NCBI GenBank assembly: GCA_021234155.1
Contig: JAJEKV010000193.1
Location: 62,001 to 126,000 of the forward strand
Reading direction: 5' to 3'
DNA: 64,000 bases
DNA from: Isoetes taiwanensis
Taxonomy: Eukaryota; Streptophyta; Lycopodiopsida; Isoetales; Isoetaceae
Made by a program: the position numbers and the translations under genes. Below the pieces are notes generated by a model that saw only the letters and a program-made list of their open reading frames with translations, was not told where the DNA came from and did no database searches. Numbering within the stretch: the first letter of the stretch is position 1; each line of letters starts with the position of its first letter. This document shows, one piece after another, positions 32,501-42,695 of the stretch.

Positions 32501-32525
32501 GCTACCCAGTACCGATTTTGCACCC
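32501..32525 (-). repeat. Right terminal inverted repeat
   Basis: On the minus strand GGGTGCAAAATCGGTACTGG. A 15-base palindrome (CGTGTTT-A-AAACACG) lies inside at about 32470-32484, the counterpart of the palindrome in the left end. Confidence 0.7.
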
Positions 32526-33228
32526 CTTTTGGTTTTCATGGACGATAAAAATTGATTCAATTCTATATTCATGTTATGTAGCGAAATGGTATGCTAGATA
32601 TTGTATCTAACTAGTGAATTGTAGACTAGATGTTGTATGTAACTAGTAATTTTATATTATAAAGTAAAAAAATTGACTTCTATAAGATTTTGAAATCTTT
32701 TGAAAGCATCCGGATCTTCAAATTGTTGTTCATGATGCCTAGGGGGTCAAAATAGTATCTACAATCTTTTCCTTATCAGACACTGCAACCTGCATAACTT
32801 TGTTGTTCTCCACTAGATGCCATACTTCTTTCTTCTGGTCTGTAGACATTGAACCTGTCAAATCCAAAAACGTTTTCGTGATTATGGAGGCTGCATGTTG
32901 CAATTGCTTTTTTGAGTGCTCAATACTCCAATCTAAATTTTCATTTGACAATTGTTGCCTCATCTTGCTTGCTCTTTGTCGTTGCTTCTGCAAACGCCAT
33001 TTCCGCCTCCTGTCTTCGTCATTAGTCATTGGATCACAAGAAGCCTGAACAAAAAATGGATGGAAAGAAAGAAACGAGATCTCTCTCCCTCGAGAAAGGG
33101 GGAATCAACCACCCCCCGATATTCTCGTTAATTTTGAATTTCCCTCTTCCCATAATACTAAACAAATGGTGCTAATTTGGGTGGACAAAAGGACACTAAT
33201 TATGAGACACCGTAACGTGCGAGGACCT
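32526..33228. other. Right flank of the transposon
   Basis: 32526-32752 matches 37180-37400, the right half of the unoccupied site. The remainder is unique to this unit and its duplicate apart from the small frame listed next. Confidence 0.7.
32739..33029 (-). CDS. Small hypothetical basic protein
   Basis: A 96-codon frame from the ATG at 33029: MTNDEDRRRKWRLQKQRQRA …, Arg/Gln/Lys-rich and helical, ending ILTP. The duplicate at 56390-56720 has lost the frame, partly at CAG/CTG-like sites. It could be the first exon of an unrecognised or transposon-derived gene. No family recognised. Confidence 0.3.
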   Translation of the reverse strand: MTNDEDRRRKWRLQKQRQRASKMRQQLSNENLDWSIEHSKKQLQHAASIITKTFLDLTGSMSTDQKKEVWHLVENNKVMQVAVSDKEKIVDTILTP

Positions 33229-33780
33229 GATGAGGTTTACCCGACGCCAAAAGATACAGAGTACAAAAGGGGAACAAGACACTCCTTTTTACCATGGGAT
33301 GATGGTCTTGATAACATTAAAAAAAGATCATGAAAACATGTTAACCTTTGTAAAATGATCTATGTCATGAGCTATCGAGTATGGTATAATGTTGTAATGA
33401 TAAGGTAATTGTTAATTGGCTTGCTAATAAAAGGAGTAAACATCTTCAACCAATAGACCATTGTTTTTAAATCCATCAAGTTAGGATGACTCTCTCTCGA
33501 TAAAAGTTCACAAGGTGGGTATAGTTTAGGAATTTGGAAAACGTGTCTCGAAAGTATAGTAGTATGTCACATAGTGACCCAAAACAGAACGGGAACATAG
33601 ATGCTAACGTCGAAACATGAATGAGAATATAGACCCAAAAGTCAGAACACAAATGGACAACACTCTCATTTTTAAATTTCAAAAATGTTTTTGGCGTTCC
33701 CTTTAAGAAATGTCATAGACCACTTGAAATAGAAAAGTAACATATGGGACAAATTTAAAACACAAGATTATATATACACG
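33229..33780 (+). pseudogene. PGG 3' fragment (sixth unit, copy A)
   Basis: Starts abruptly at GATGAGGTTTACCCGACGCC, the last roughly 35 codons of the ankyrin-PGG exon (GTRHSFLPWDDGLDNIKK…), stop near 33331. It continues through the usual 3' flank to ACAAGATTATATATA. That flank end is shared with unit 5, not units 1-4. The rest of the exon is missing. Confidence 0.9.
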
Positions 33781-35640
33781 AAACTTATCGTGGTGGCCAA
33801 GGCCATACTTGAACGTTCTCTTCTCCTTGGCCACCATGAACATTTCTCTTTTCCAACCTTTTTGTGTAATTCAAGAATATGTGGGACTTGGACCCACACT
33901 GCTGCCATATGGTTTCGTACATGTATGATAGGTGGGTGTTACGCGAACATTTCTCTCATGTTCCAGAACATACAGGATTTGGACCTGCATTTTTTTTTTC
34001 CAAAAGGAAAAATGTGTGATTTGCATGCTCCCTTGCAATCTAATTTTCTCCTCAAAAAATTGTTGATAGAAGTTATTTCCATCGTTTGCAACTGAAGCCT
34101 CTGAATAACAATTTGCTTGAAAGAGCACGCGATGTGATGTGTACATACACCTCATGTTGAGTACAAAACTTGCATGTCAATTTTATAATAGCTATGAGAT
34201 AAAAGGAAAGACTACATTTGTCAAATTTTGAAGATTTAAGCTATTTTTTGAGGATCTAGAAGTGCCACAATACGAACAATGTTATATACATGCATCAGGC
34301 ATTACAGTTGTAGTGTTGCATTGATACAAAGGTCGGCATTGCAGTTGTAGTGTTGCATTGATACAAAGGTAGGCAACCCGAAGGAATTCCACAGTCTTGC
34401 TAGCATACAATTTGCAGATAATGTCCATTTCAAGTGATACATGTAAAACCATCTTGGATGAAGTAGGTAGAACGGAGGAGGTCTTTCTGCCCTATTCTTC
34501 AAGTGATACGTGTAAAACCATCTTGGATGAAGTAGGTAGAATGGAGGAGGTGTTTCTGCTCTATTCTACCTACTTCCATTGACTTTGTCCACCATCATTT
34601 ATCGAGCTCTTTGCTGATTTAGCAATTTTAGGAGGGATCTCACTCTTCATATTCAACTTTATCATTCTTCCAAGTGCCATGTCATATCAATTATCAATTA
34701 TTTTCCCTAGCCTTTCTTTCAATTTTTATCTATACATATCATGGTTATGAAAGCAATGAAAAACAACATGTGATGACCTTTTAAACACATGAATATATTG
34801 CAAACAATATTTCAATATTTCATGGTCTGATCTATAATAACCGAGGCATTATAGAAGCCTTAGGCTCATCTATTCGAAGTTTGAATTACAATATTATATC
34901 TGGCACGTATGACCACTTGTTCTTATGCTAGCAGCAACTTAAATGTATTTTGCAGAATCAAATAGCATGATTTAAATAGTCTGTAAAACCTGGAGCTAAA
35001 AATGCTCAATCAAAATGGACTGACATGGTTTTGCTTATTGTATATGCTGAGAGAAAATTTGCCACAATCTTAAGCATTTGCATCACTGGGATTGTGTCAC
35101 TGGGATAGAGTATTGAGGCCACCATAAAGAGATTTCACTTCCCCAGAAGTCTTCACTAGCCAATAGTGAATATTCTGCTCCTACAAGGTTCAGAACAATT
35201 GCTTTCATAACTTAATGTCTTTGATATGAGTCTTCAATCACCACAAAAACCATGTAAATGATTCGTGGCAACAGAGTCCGGACTGTCAAAGGAAAAGACT
35301 AGGTTTAAACACAAAGGATTACTTTAGAAGCACACAAAAATGCTATGCTGGTCTTCCCCGGATTACGGATCTACATCAAGTCCACTGTACATGAAATCTG
35401 CATTGCCATCCTCACTTGCTTGGTAAAAATCGTTCGATGCCAACACCAAATCTAGCAACCCCAAAATGGCTATTATAGCTAAGCAATCCTGAAGATAAAG
35501 CCGCAAAATCGGAAGTCTTTCTTCTGTGTTCTGCAAGTTAAAAAACAACAAATGAAAATTTCTTCACATATTGAAGAACGGGCTTATCCACAAAATGCTA
35601 GTTGCTCCAGAAGTAAAAACCTGAGTGTCAAAGCCAAAAA
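33781..35640. other. Unassigned sequence with small repeats
   Basis: Hairpin GGTGGCCAAGG…CCTTGGCCACC near 33791-33835. A 37-bp tandem pair lies at 34301-34374 and a 69-bp tandem pair at 34430-34567 (TCAAGTGATACATGTAAAAC). The minus-strand frame 35551-35363 (LYLQDCLAIIAILGLLDLV …) reads like an exon, but I do not recognise it. The block is absent downstream of unit 5, so it is an insertion here or a deletion there. Confidence 0.5.
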
Positions 35641-35699
35641 TGGGATCGCATAACCAATTGCATAATTTCTTGCTGGTTATATGCACAAAACAAAATCAA

Positions 35700-36543
35700 A
35701 TAAAGGATTTTCAGCACATAACCTGGCTACTTCTATCATCTATGATCTCCACCAGAGCATTTGCAGACCATACCCAGACTATCGCCTACCATCACAAATG
35801 GCCCTGATTAACATGTATGCTAAATGTGATAGCCTGCATGATGCGCCAAAAGTATTTGACCAAATGCATCAACGCAATGTTGTGATCTGGAACATGAATT
35901 TGGTATGGAGGCACTGGATTTGTTTCAGCAATGATATCGCAGGCTGCAGGGTCTGAAGCCCGACAATATCACATTTGTCTATATTTTATATGCATGTAGT
36001 CATGCAGGCCTTGTTGATAAGGGACAATGCTATTTCGATGCAATGGTCAAAGATTATGACATCATACCGACAACTGAACATTATGGCTGCATGGTTGATC
36101 TTTTGGGTCGTGCAAGACAGTTGGAAGAGGCGCATGCCTTCATTAGGAATACAGCTTATGAAGATATAGCTGTTGTATGAATGGCTCTCCTAGCTGCTTG
36201 TAGGATTCATGGTGATGTTAAAAGAAGTGGGATTGCTGCAGAACAGGTCCTCAAGTTGGACCCAGATATGCTAGAGCTGGTAGATGGGTGGATGTTGCAC
36301 GTATTAGAAAGAGACATAAAGAAGGAACCGGGTGCGCCTTCAATTGAGATTGGTAATCGTTTCATACCTTTCTAATTGGTATATCTCCCATCCAATGAAG
36401 GAAGCTATCTATGCGAGGCTGAAACTTTTGAATAGGTAATTAGATGTGTGTGGGTATGTGCCTGATACGTCATCAGTCTTGCATAATCTGGATGAGGAGA
36501 CCAAAGAAACGTTGCTTGGTTATCATATTGAGAAACTGGCATG
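35700..36543 (+). pseudogene. PPR-DYW protein pseudogene (copy A)
   Basis: Frames in sequence read LINMYAKCDSLHDAPKVFDQ and MHQRNVVIWNMN (a PPR motif), then GLKPDNITFVYILYACSHAG, EHYGCMVDLLGRARQLEEAH, and LLAACRIHGDVKRSGIAAEQ with VLKLDPDM (E motif). [25 protein letters not shown] and [10 protein letters not shown] follow (E+ and the start of the DYW domain). Such proteins bind organelle RNA and edit C to U. The cytidine-deaminase HxE (…HSEK-like) region is present only as GYHIEK, and the CxxCH…DYW end is missing. Stops and shifts (for example TGA at 36178) and the absent N-terminal repeats make it a truncated pseudogene. Its parent is probably elsewhere in the genome. Confidence 0.85.
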
Positions 36544-37123
36544 AGTCTGCAGACCCTGCGATCACCATAGCAAATCAACAGCAAACCTATAGGTTTCTCA
36601 AGAAAAACATGGCAAGCAAACATGTATTGTTGTAGCTTCGCTATGGAGTTTTGATGAGTCCGCAATATTCATTTAAGTTGGACTTCGCTTTTGGCACCTC
36701 AAATAACCGTGAAGTGGTCCGGGATCATGGTTTTGGCGAAAGAAAGCAAAGCAAAGGGATTTCTTGCAGCAGCAAAAAGAAAGGGGAAGATCCAAATCTG
36801 CGCAGAGCTTTTGGATTGCGCGACAGATTGCTTTTCTTCACCATTGGCGACCTCCCGCATTAGTACCGAGCTATGGCGGATTTGTGAGAGCGGATTTTGC
36901 CCGAATGGGGCGAGAGGAAGTGAAAAGCAAAGCATTCGGACGGAAAGCGATTCATTCAAAGTAGATAAGAACAAAAACGTGGCATCCCTACGTTTTTTCT
37001 TTTTTCTTGAATTTAGCAAAACCAAAATTAATAGACGTGTCAAGCGATGGGCTCTTCTCAGCCCTGAAATATTAGACACCCATTTTTTTTAAGAACAAAA
37101 TATACTGCTTTACATAGGTAGTG
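36544..37123. other. Unassigned spacer
   Basis: Overlapping short frames on both strands with no recognisable protein. Differences from copy B are especially dense at CAG/CTG. Confidence 0.4.
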
Positions 37124-37400
37124 ATGGTATACAAGTAGTGGGCTTTTTGTGCTCTTTCTTATATTGGGTCCTATAGACCTTTTGGTTTTCATGGACGATA
37201 AAAATTGATTCAATTCTATATTCATGTTATGTAACGAAATGGTACGCTAGATGTTGTATGTAACTAGTAAAATGTAGACTAGATGTTGTAGTAATTTTAT
37301 ATTATATAAAGTAAAAAAATTGACTTTTATAAGATTTTGAAATCTTTTGAAAGCATCGAGATCTTCAAATTGTTGTTCATGGTGTCTAGGGGGTCAAAAT
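37124..37400. repeat. Unoccupied target site of the 8.9-kb transposon
   Basis: 37129-37180 matches the left flank of the transposon (AGTGGGCTTTTTGTGCTC … TATAGACC). 37180-37400 matches the right flank (TTGGTTTTCATGGACG …). The joint GACC-TTTT-GG is uninterrupted. A duplicate is at 60826-61102. Confidence 0.85.
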
Positions 37401-37949
37401 AGTCTCTTATTGCAATGGTAGCTGAAGTACTTGAAGGTTTTGGCGACTTAGGAAGGTATTATGAGGCAACGCTTGAAGATATTCAAATTCGAAGTTCAGA
37501 AATTTAAGTTTGGAGAGTTTTTATTGCTAGATATCCATGTTGGATTTACAAAGAAATGAGCACAACAGTCATTGGAATTGTCCCAATATACTTAATGGGA
37601 TGTTTTCATCTTGCAATTGGGGCTCTCGATGGGAGGAATATTCCTCCTTTTATGCCAGATCAAGGGCCCTCTGTTTTTTGCAGGCCACGACCCATACAAA
37701 TTTCAAAGGTGCAGAATTCACACACATCATTGACGTTATGTGAACCAAAATTGCTATGGACAATAGCCATATTCATATATTCATATTTGATTGTCACAAT
37801 TACATCGTTGTTTCACCATAACAGTCAATCCAAAATCTCGAACTGCTTGAATGAATAAATCAATCCTGCACAATCTCGGAATCAATCTCGCAATCTCGGA
37901 ATCCATCTCGCAACTAGATCTACCTGTACAACAGAGATGGCTGTTTACA
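37401..37949. other. Unassigned spacer
   Basis: No gene recognised. Short CAATCTCG repeats occur near 37865-37915, just left of the tRNA-like module. Confidence 0.4.
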
Positions 37950-37952
37950 CCA

Positions 37953-38003
37953 GGGCTGGAGGATTTGAACCTCCAGGCCATGTCGGCCTCACCAGAACCC
38001 TAC
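37953..38003 (-). other. tRNA-like T-arm module 1 (copy A)
   Basis: On the minus strand GGAGG-TTCAAAT-CCTCC forms a perfect 5-bp stem with 7-base loop, containing a B box. TGGTGAGGCC upstream is A-box-like. There is no complete cloverleaf, so it is a probable SINE or tRNA-derived repeat. Confidence 0.5.
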
Positions 38004-38285
38004 CTATCCTGCATAAATGCATACATCTTACAAGCAAGCAGCAGCAAACTGAAGCATTCAGATGCATAAATGCAAGTGGCAGCATACAAGCAAGCCGACA
38101 TGCCACAGCCATGATTAGTGCTGCTCATGATTAATGCAAGCCGACAAATTACTGCTGCTCATGATTCAGCCATAACCGATGGCCTCGTCCGCCATAGCAT
38201 CTGTGAAGCGGAATTGCAGTGGATAAAAACTATGCTGCGCTCCTAAGCAGCCCGACCTGCATAAAAAAAACAAACCAAGCAACCC

Positions 38286-38333
38286 TGGGCTGGAGGATTC
38301 GAACCTCCAGGCCCGAACGGCCTCACCAGAGCC
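38286..38333 (-). other. tRNA-like T-arm module 2 (copy A)
   Basis: GGAGG-TTCGAAT-CCTCC with a canonical B box (GGTTCGAATCC) and the same TGGTGAGGCC upstream, 333 bases from module 1 and in the same orientation. Confidence 0.5.
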
Positions 38334-39159
38334 CATTTTCATGATTACAATCCTTTCAATACATTCTCCCACATTAAAGCCATCAAATATCTGCCACAAC
38401 TCCTCCGATTTCAGGGCAGGAAAATCGTGGGCTACAGTTCCAGCCATGGTAGGAACCCTTGTTTCAACCAGTTTCAGGCATTTGCTGCCTCTTGTACAAG
38501 GACGGCCGCCCTATCAGAGAATCTAAGCTGCAAATCTCTAGAGCCCCAGCTTGTTTCTCTTCAAAAACCTGATGTCCCACATTCTCTGACACCACCGCCC
38601 TCTGCCCCAAATCAGAAGAAAATAACCATGAAGCCCCTCCGCTCCATAATCCCTGCCTCACCGTCACTGGGATCCGCTGCCGCCCTCTCCGCCTAAATGT
38701 CCTCTGCCTCTGCTCCGCTACCCTTGCCAAAAAAAGAAGGGAGCATCCCTTCTCATCCACGCTCTAAAAAAAACGCCTCCAATTTTTTTTTTCCTTCTCA
38801 ACCTTTCCAAAGATAACTTATCTAAAAATCCAAAAAAGCAACATGACCTCTAAAGGACATTAAGCTCCTCAAATATGGCAATATATACGGTTTTCTATAC
38901 AATACAGTACCAGAATCATAGTTCCCACCGTTGCGAGAATACCCTCCCCAAATACCAAACAAATTGGGCAAACTTAATGGGAAAATATGCAAAACCATAA
39001 TTTCTTGTCAAAGCACTTGTAATGAATATAAGCTTTTGCCTGAAAAGTACACATCAAGTAATTGCTGTGGAACCAAATCTGATCAAGAAGTACCAATCTA
39101 AGGTACGGGGCATTTAGATTAACAACTGCGAAAAACTTCTTGCAATCTTCTATTTTCAT
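38334..39159. other. Unassigned sequence
   Basis: GC-richer segment 38440-38760 with short frames on both strands, then AT-rich DNA. No protein recognised. Confidence 0.4.
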
Positions 39160-39505
39160 GTAGTCTTCATTATACGTGTTGTGCGTGTGTGAGAGAGAGA
39201 GAAATATGAGTATTTAATATGTCTGTGAGACCTCCAGATCTATAAGACATCCCGTAAGTACATCAACTATACAACCATTCATCTAATGCATCCTCAGATG
39301 GAAATGCATTAGCCCCTCCCTCATCTAACTCACTCAGTTCAACTATATTTAATATCTTAAGTTTTTTCTCTCTACAATCCATTACATCCTCTACATATTC
39401 TAAACGAGGTGCATCCTGGACAACCACAATCGTCGGGTTCATCGATCCTACGACCCAGATCGTATGTTGGGGCCTCTGGGCACCTCTTATTTCACTTATA
39501 GTCAT
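39160..39505 (-). pseudogene. Short LINE-like 3'-end relic
   Basis: The minus-strand tail (…DEGGANAFPSEDALDEWLYS then a stop) followed by TCTCACAGACATATTAAATA resembles the end of the LINE fragment at 44560-44850 (…ESTNMFLSGDILNELIYDVE, then TCTCACAGATATAATAAATA). Likely the same repeat family. Weak. Confidence 0.35.
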
Positions 39506-40188
39506 TTATGATTGGAGGTGCCTATGATTTTGAAATATGAAATACGATTTCACCTAAGGTTTTGAGGGAATATCGAACCTCTATACGACTTTGCCTAAGA
39601 CTTTACAATATGAAATACGCGGCTAGAACCTCTACCAAAATAACTCAATGTCCTAATAAGACTACTTTAACCAATGTACCCAGTGAGCTAACGTGATTAT
39701 TTTTTATCTTGAATCTATATTATTTTTTATCTTGAATCTATATATTTTTTTTTATAACAACCCATTCAATTGTTTTAGGAATATATGGTCTATGGTTTCA
39801 GGAATTGTTATTTTTACATCCATATAAAATCCTCTTGGAACCCTTTTGTTATTTTGCTACATATTCTAAATGAGGTGCATTCCTCGAACAACCACGCTTT
39901 GTCGAATTCGTCGATCCTAAGACCCAGATCGTATGTTGGGGCCTCTGGGCACCTCTCATTTCGCTTATAGTCATTTATGATTGGTGGCACCTATGGTTTT
40001 GAAATATGAACTACGATTTCGCCTAAGGTTTTGAGGGAATATCGAACCTCTATACGACTGTGCCTAAGATTTTAGAATATGAAATATGGGGGCTCGGACC
40101 TCTACCAAAATAACTCAATGTCCTAATAAGACAACTTTAACCAATGTACCCAGTGAGCTAACATGATTATTTTTTATCTTGAATCTAT

Positions 40189-40223
<35 letters not shown>

Positions 40224-40320
40224 CAACCCATTCAATTGTTTTAGGAATATATGCTCATGATTTCAGGAATTGTTATTTTTACAACCATATCAAATCCCCC
40301 TGGAACCCCCTATTATTTTG
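39391..40320. repeat. Two tandem units of about 466 bp (copy A)
   Basis: Units start at CTACATATTCTAAAYGAGGT (39391 and 39857); a third start, CTACATATTCG, is at 40321. Each contains GACCCAGATCGTATGTTGGG and ends in a T-rich run, which is expanded to about 30 T in the second (near 40190-40219). Confidence 0.85.
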
Positions 40321-41078
40321 CTACATATTCGTCCCATAGGTATGCCCAGAAGGTCAAAAACTCTTTAAGTGTATGTGCATGACCCTCGATGCTTCTCTCC
40401 GAAAGTGGAACAGACATGTAATTCATCTTCAAGCTTAGCATTTCCACAGAGTCGAAAAGGCGTAACTCATGTGGGATTGTCTCAGATGAGCTCAACCTAA
40501 TTTCGCAAATAGCATTGGCTTAGGAATTCTATTAAGATTAACACATATATAGACTGCAAGTTCAAATGCAAAAAATCTATAAAGATTAACACATGTATAG
40601 AAACTGCTAGTTCAAATGTAAAATTATTTGGAGTTACAATTGTGACTATTTCTTTAAACATGACCATACATTGTGTATTGGAGTTCTTTGATGGCAACAA
40701 ATGTACCCAACCTCCCTCCACCCTCTTGAGTTCGAAATCGCTAGCTCAAATGCAATTCAAGTTTTATGAGGTGTATTGCAACTTCATAAGCATGTATAAG
40801 TGGCTTAGGAGTTTTATTAAGATTAAAAATAGACTACAAGTTCAAATGCCTAACATCTATTAATATTAACACATGTATAGAAACCGGTTCAAATGCAAAA
40901 CTATTTGGGATTACAATTGTGACTATTTCTTTTAACATGACCATACATTGTGTATGGAGTTGTATAGACTTTTTCTTTAGACATCCATTGTGTTGGTGTT
41001 ACAATAATAAGGATCACTCAAGATTTAATTGTCACAACAAACTCAATAGTTCTTGCACAATTCAATAGTCATCAATAA
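40321..41078. other. Unassigned AT-rich DNA
   Basis: Contains a diverged internal duplication (about 40560-40700 resembles 40860-40960; ACACATGTATAGAAAC). No gene. Confidence 0.4.
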
Positions 41079-41843
41079 TCACCTATAAAAAAATAAAACA
41101 ATATATGTAGAGAAGTTCTTTATACAACTGATGAAGCATTCATTATCGTGCTCGTCTTTTGAGATAGGAATTATCAATTTCATAGGCATGCAATTGATTG
41201 GAGTCATGGATTTAGCTTTCATCTGCTCAACGAATATGGCAAGGCTGAAGATTACCACCAAGCAGCCCATGAAAGAATCCATGATTCTAGCCAGGCGGGC
41301 AAGAAAATTAAGGTTGTGGCTATATTTTCTTGCTTGGAGGTGCATCGCCTGTGTCGAAAAGGAGTTGTAGGCTCTAAAAAGGTTCAATAATGGATAGACC
41401 GAATTCATATTGGTGAAGAGCACCTTCTGGAGATGGTGATACAGACTAATAGTAATGACCTGCATGAATAGAATAGATTTTTTTAACGCCCCTGAGACCA
41501 ATAGGTCATGAGACCCATACAATGGGCTAGTACAATCATTACTACTAGGATTAAAAACCCCCGCCTCCGAAAGGTTTTCAAGGGCATGGAAACTTAGGAC
41601 GCCGCTTCTTTGGACATATCTAGTGCCTTTTTCTAGCCCTGTGGGTTTTATTTTCAATGTTATGTTTTTTTTTCTCGGCCTTGTATTTGAATCCCCATAA
41701 TTTATGATGTTAACTCTTCGATGAATTAGTTTTTGTGATGCAAAATGGCTGCTATGTACAAGTCTCTTATAAATACGTCTAAGTGATGGATCCTTTTTGG
41801 GAACATATAATATAATATCTACTTTCATACATGTTGTGTACAA
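41079..41843 (-). CDS. Unrecognised 254-codon open frame
   Basis: The longest unexplained frame in the unique central part, from the ATG at 41843. The first two thirds look like translated non-coding DNA. The C-terminal part (LARLARIMDSFMGCLVVIFS, AIFVEQMKAKSMTP) has one hydrophobic segment and a protein-like composition. It could be a captured exon, or chance. No homologue recognised, no good context. Confidence 0.2.
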   Translation of the reverse strand: MYTTCMKVDIILYVPKKDPSLRRIYKRLVHSSHFASQKLIHRRVNIINYGDSNTRPRKKNITLKIKPTGLEKGTRYVQRSGVLSFHALENLSEAGVFNPSSNDCTSPLYGSHDLLVSGALKKSILFMQVITISLYHHLQKVLFTNMNSVYPLLNLFRAYNSFSTQAMHLQARKYSHNLNFLARLARIMDSFMGCLVVIFSLAIFVEQMKAKSMTPINCMPMKLIIPISKDEHDNECFISCIKNFSTYIVLFFYR

Positions 41844-42695
41844 GTTCTTATGTTTATCTACTTTCTGAGTCTATTCTTCAATGTTTAAGTATGTGGCTAC
41901 AAGGATGCAATGGTAATGTTCAAATAGTTCAATGTTCAACAAGTTAAAGCATGCAATGTTTGTCCACGTTCATCAAAAAAAAAAAAAAAAAGCATGCAAT
42001 GTTTAAGTAGTCTAACACTTGAGTGATTCAATGTTCAACAATGTTTATGAGTGGAATGTTTATGTAGTTCAAAGAAGGCATACCATTTTCTTAAAAATAT
42101 TCATGATTCTCGTGTCTTCATTTCTTAAGTTATATTGCATGATAATAGTTTATTTAACTATAGCCCGAGTTTCTAATTGTTGATGAACTTGCATGGCTCA
42201 GAAATACCATCTGTTTTTTGTTCCATCTGTGAATGAACTTCTATTGCTCAAAAATACCATCTGTTTTTGGTGCCCGGTTTCTAATTGTTACTGAACTTTT
42301 ATTGCTAAGAAATACCGTCAGCTTCTTGTGAAGTAGCAGTAGTATTGCTCAAAAATACCATCTTTTTTAGGTTGAAGGCTAGCAAACATGGTCATTGAGA
42401 AAGTATAGAATATTAAAAACTTTTCAAATCAATGCCAAATCAAAGTCTTCCCATACAAAACACTAGAGTTGCACAACACCAATCTCTAATACAATTGATT
42501 GACCTATTCCCAATTGAACTTGCAATTGAGCAAGTATGAATCATCCGGCAAGTAGATAGGTTCTAAAATATGGCTAGTAGCTCATCCTGTTGTGAACACT
42601 AAAAGCACTTAATATATAGTAGTTTACATAAAATTACAACATTGCCAAATCAAAGTCTTAGCAAATCTTACCAAATTAAAGTGTCAAAGTCTTGA
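41844..42695. other. Unassigned AT-rich DNA
   Basis: A recurring motif (TGCTCAAAAATACCATCT, three to four variants, 42190-42360) and a T/A-rich background. No gene. Confidence 0.4.

Larger units (their letters stand above)
23657..32525. mobile_element. Candidate novel 8.9-kb DNA transposon
   Basis: The left end GGGTGTAAAATCGCTAGTAG and the right end (minus strand GGGTGCAAAATCGGTACTGG) form an imperfect terminal inverted repeat of about 24 bases. Flanks are GACCTTT on the left and CTTTTGGTTTTCATGG on the right. A related sequence at 37129-37400 reads straight through (GACCTTTTGGTTTTCATGG), matching about 60 bases left and 225 bases right. This gives a precise insertion with a target duplication of 3-5 bases (CTTT if the ends are symmetrical). 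Contents: a plus-strand gene with an FCP1-like domain starting about 140 bases inside the left end, an acidic two-exon gene, and a minus-strand DDE-type transposase gene starting about 300 bases inside the right end. I cannot place it in a named superfamily. Confidence 0.75.
29425..40298. repeat. Large segmental duplication, copy A
   Basis: Near-identical to 53130-64000 from CTACTTTGAATGCACGAG onward, with an offset of about 23.7 kb. The left breakpoint is inside the 8.9-kb transposon. The right breakpoint is not reached, because copy B runs off the window. Differences concentrate at CAG/CTG sites. Confidence 0.95.

Noticed and set aside
36651-37092. Plus and minus frames of 126-133 codons as a gene
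   Set aside because: The duplicate at 60340-60790 does not keep either frame and no motif is recognisable.
37953-38333. Functional tRNA genes
   Set aside because: Only the T-arm and pol III-like boxes fit; no acceptor, D-arm and anticodon arm could be folded.
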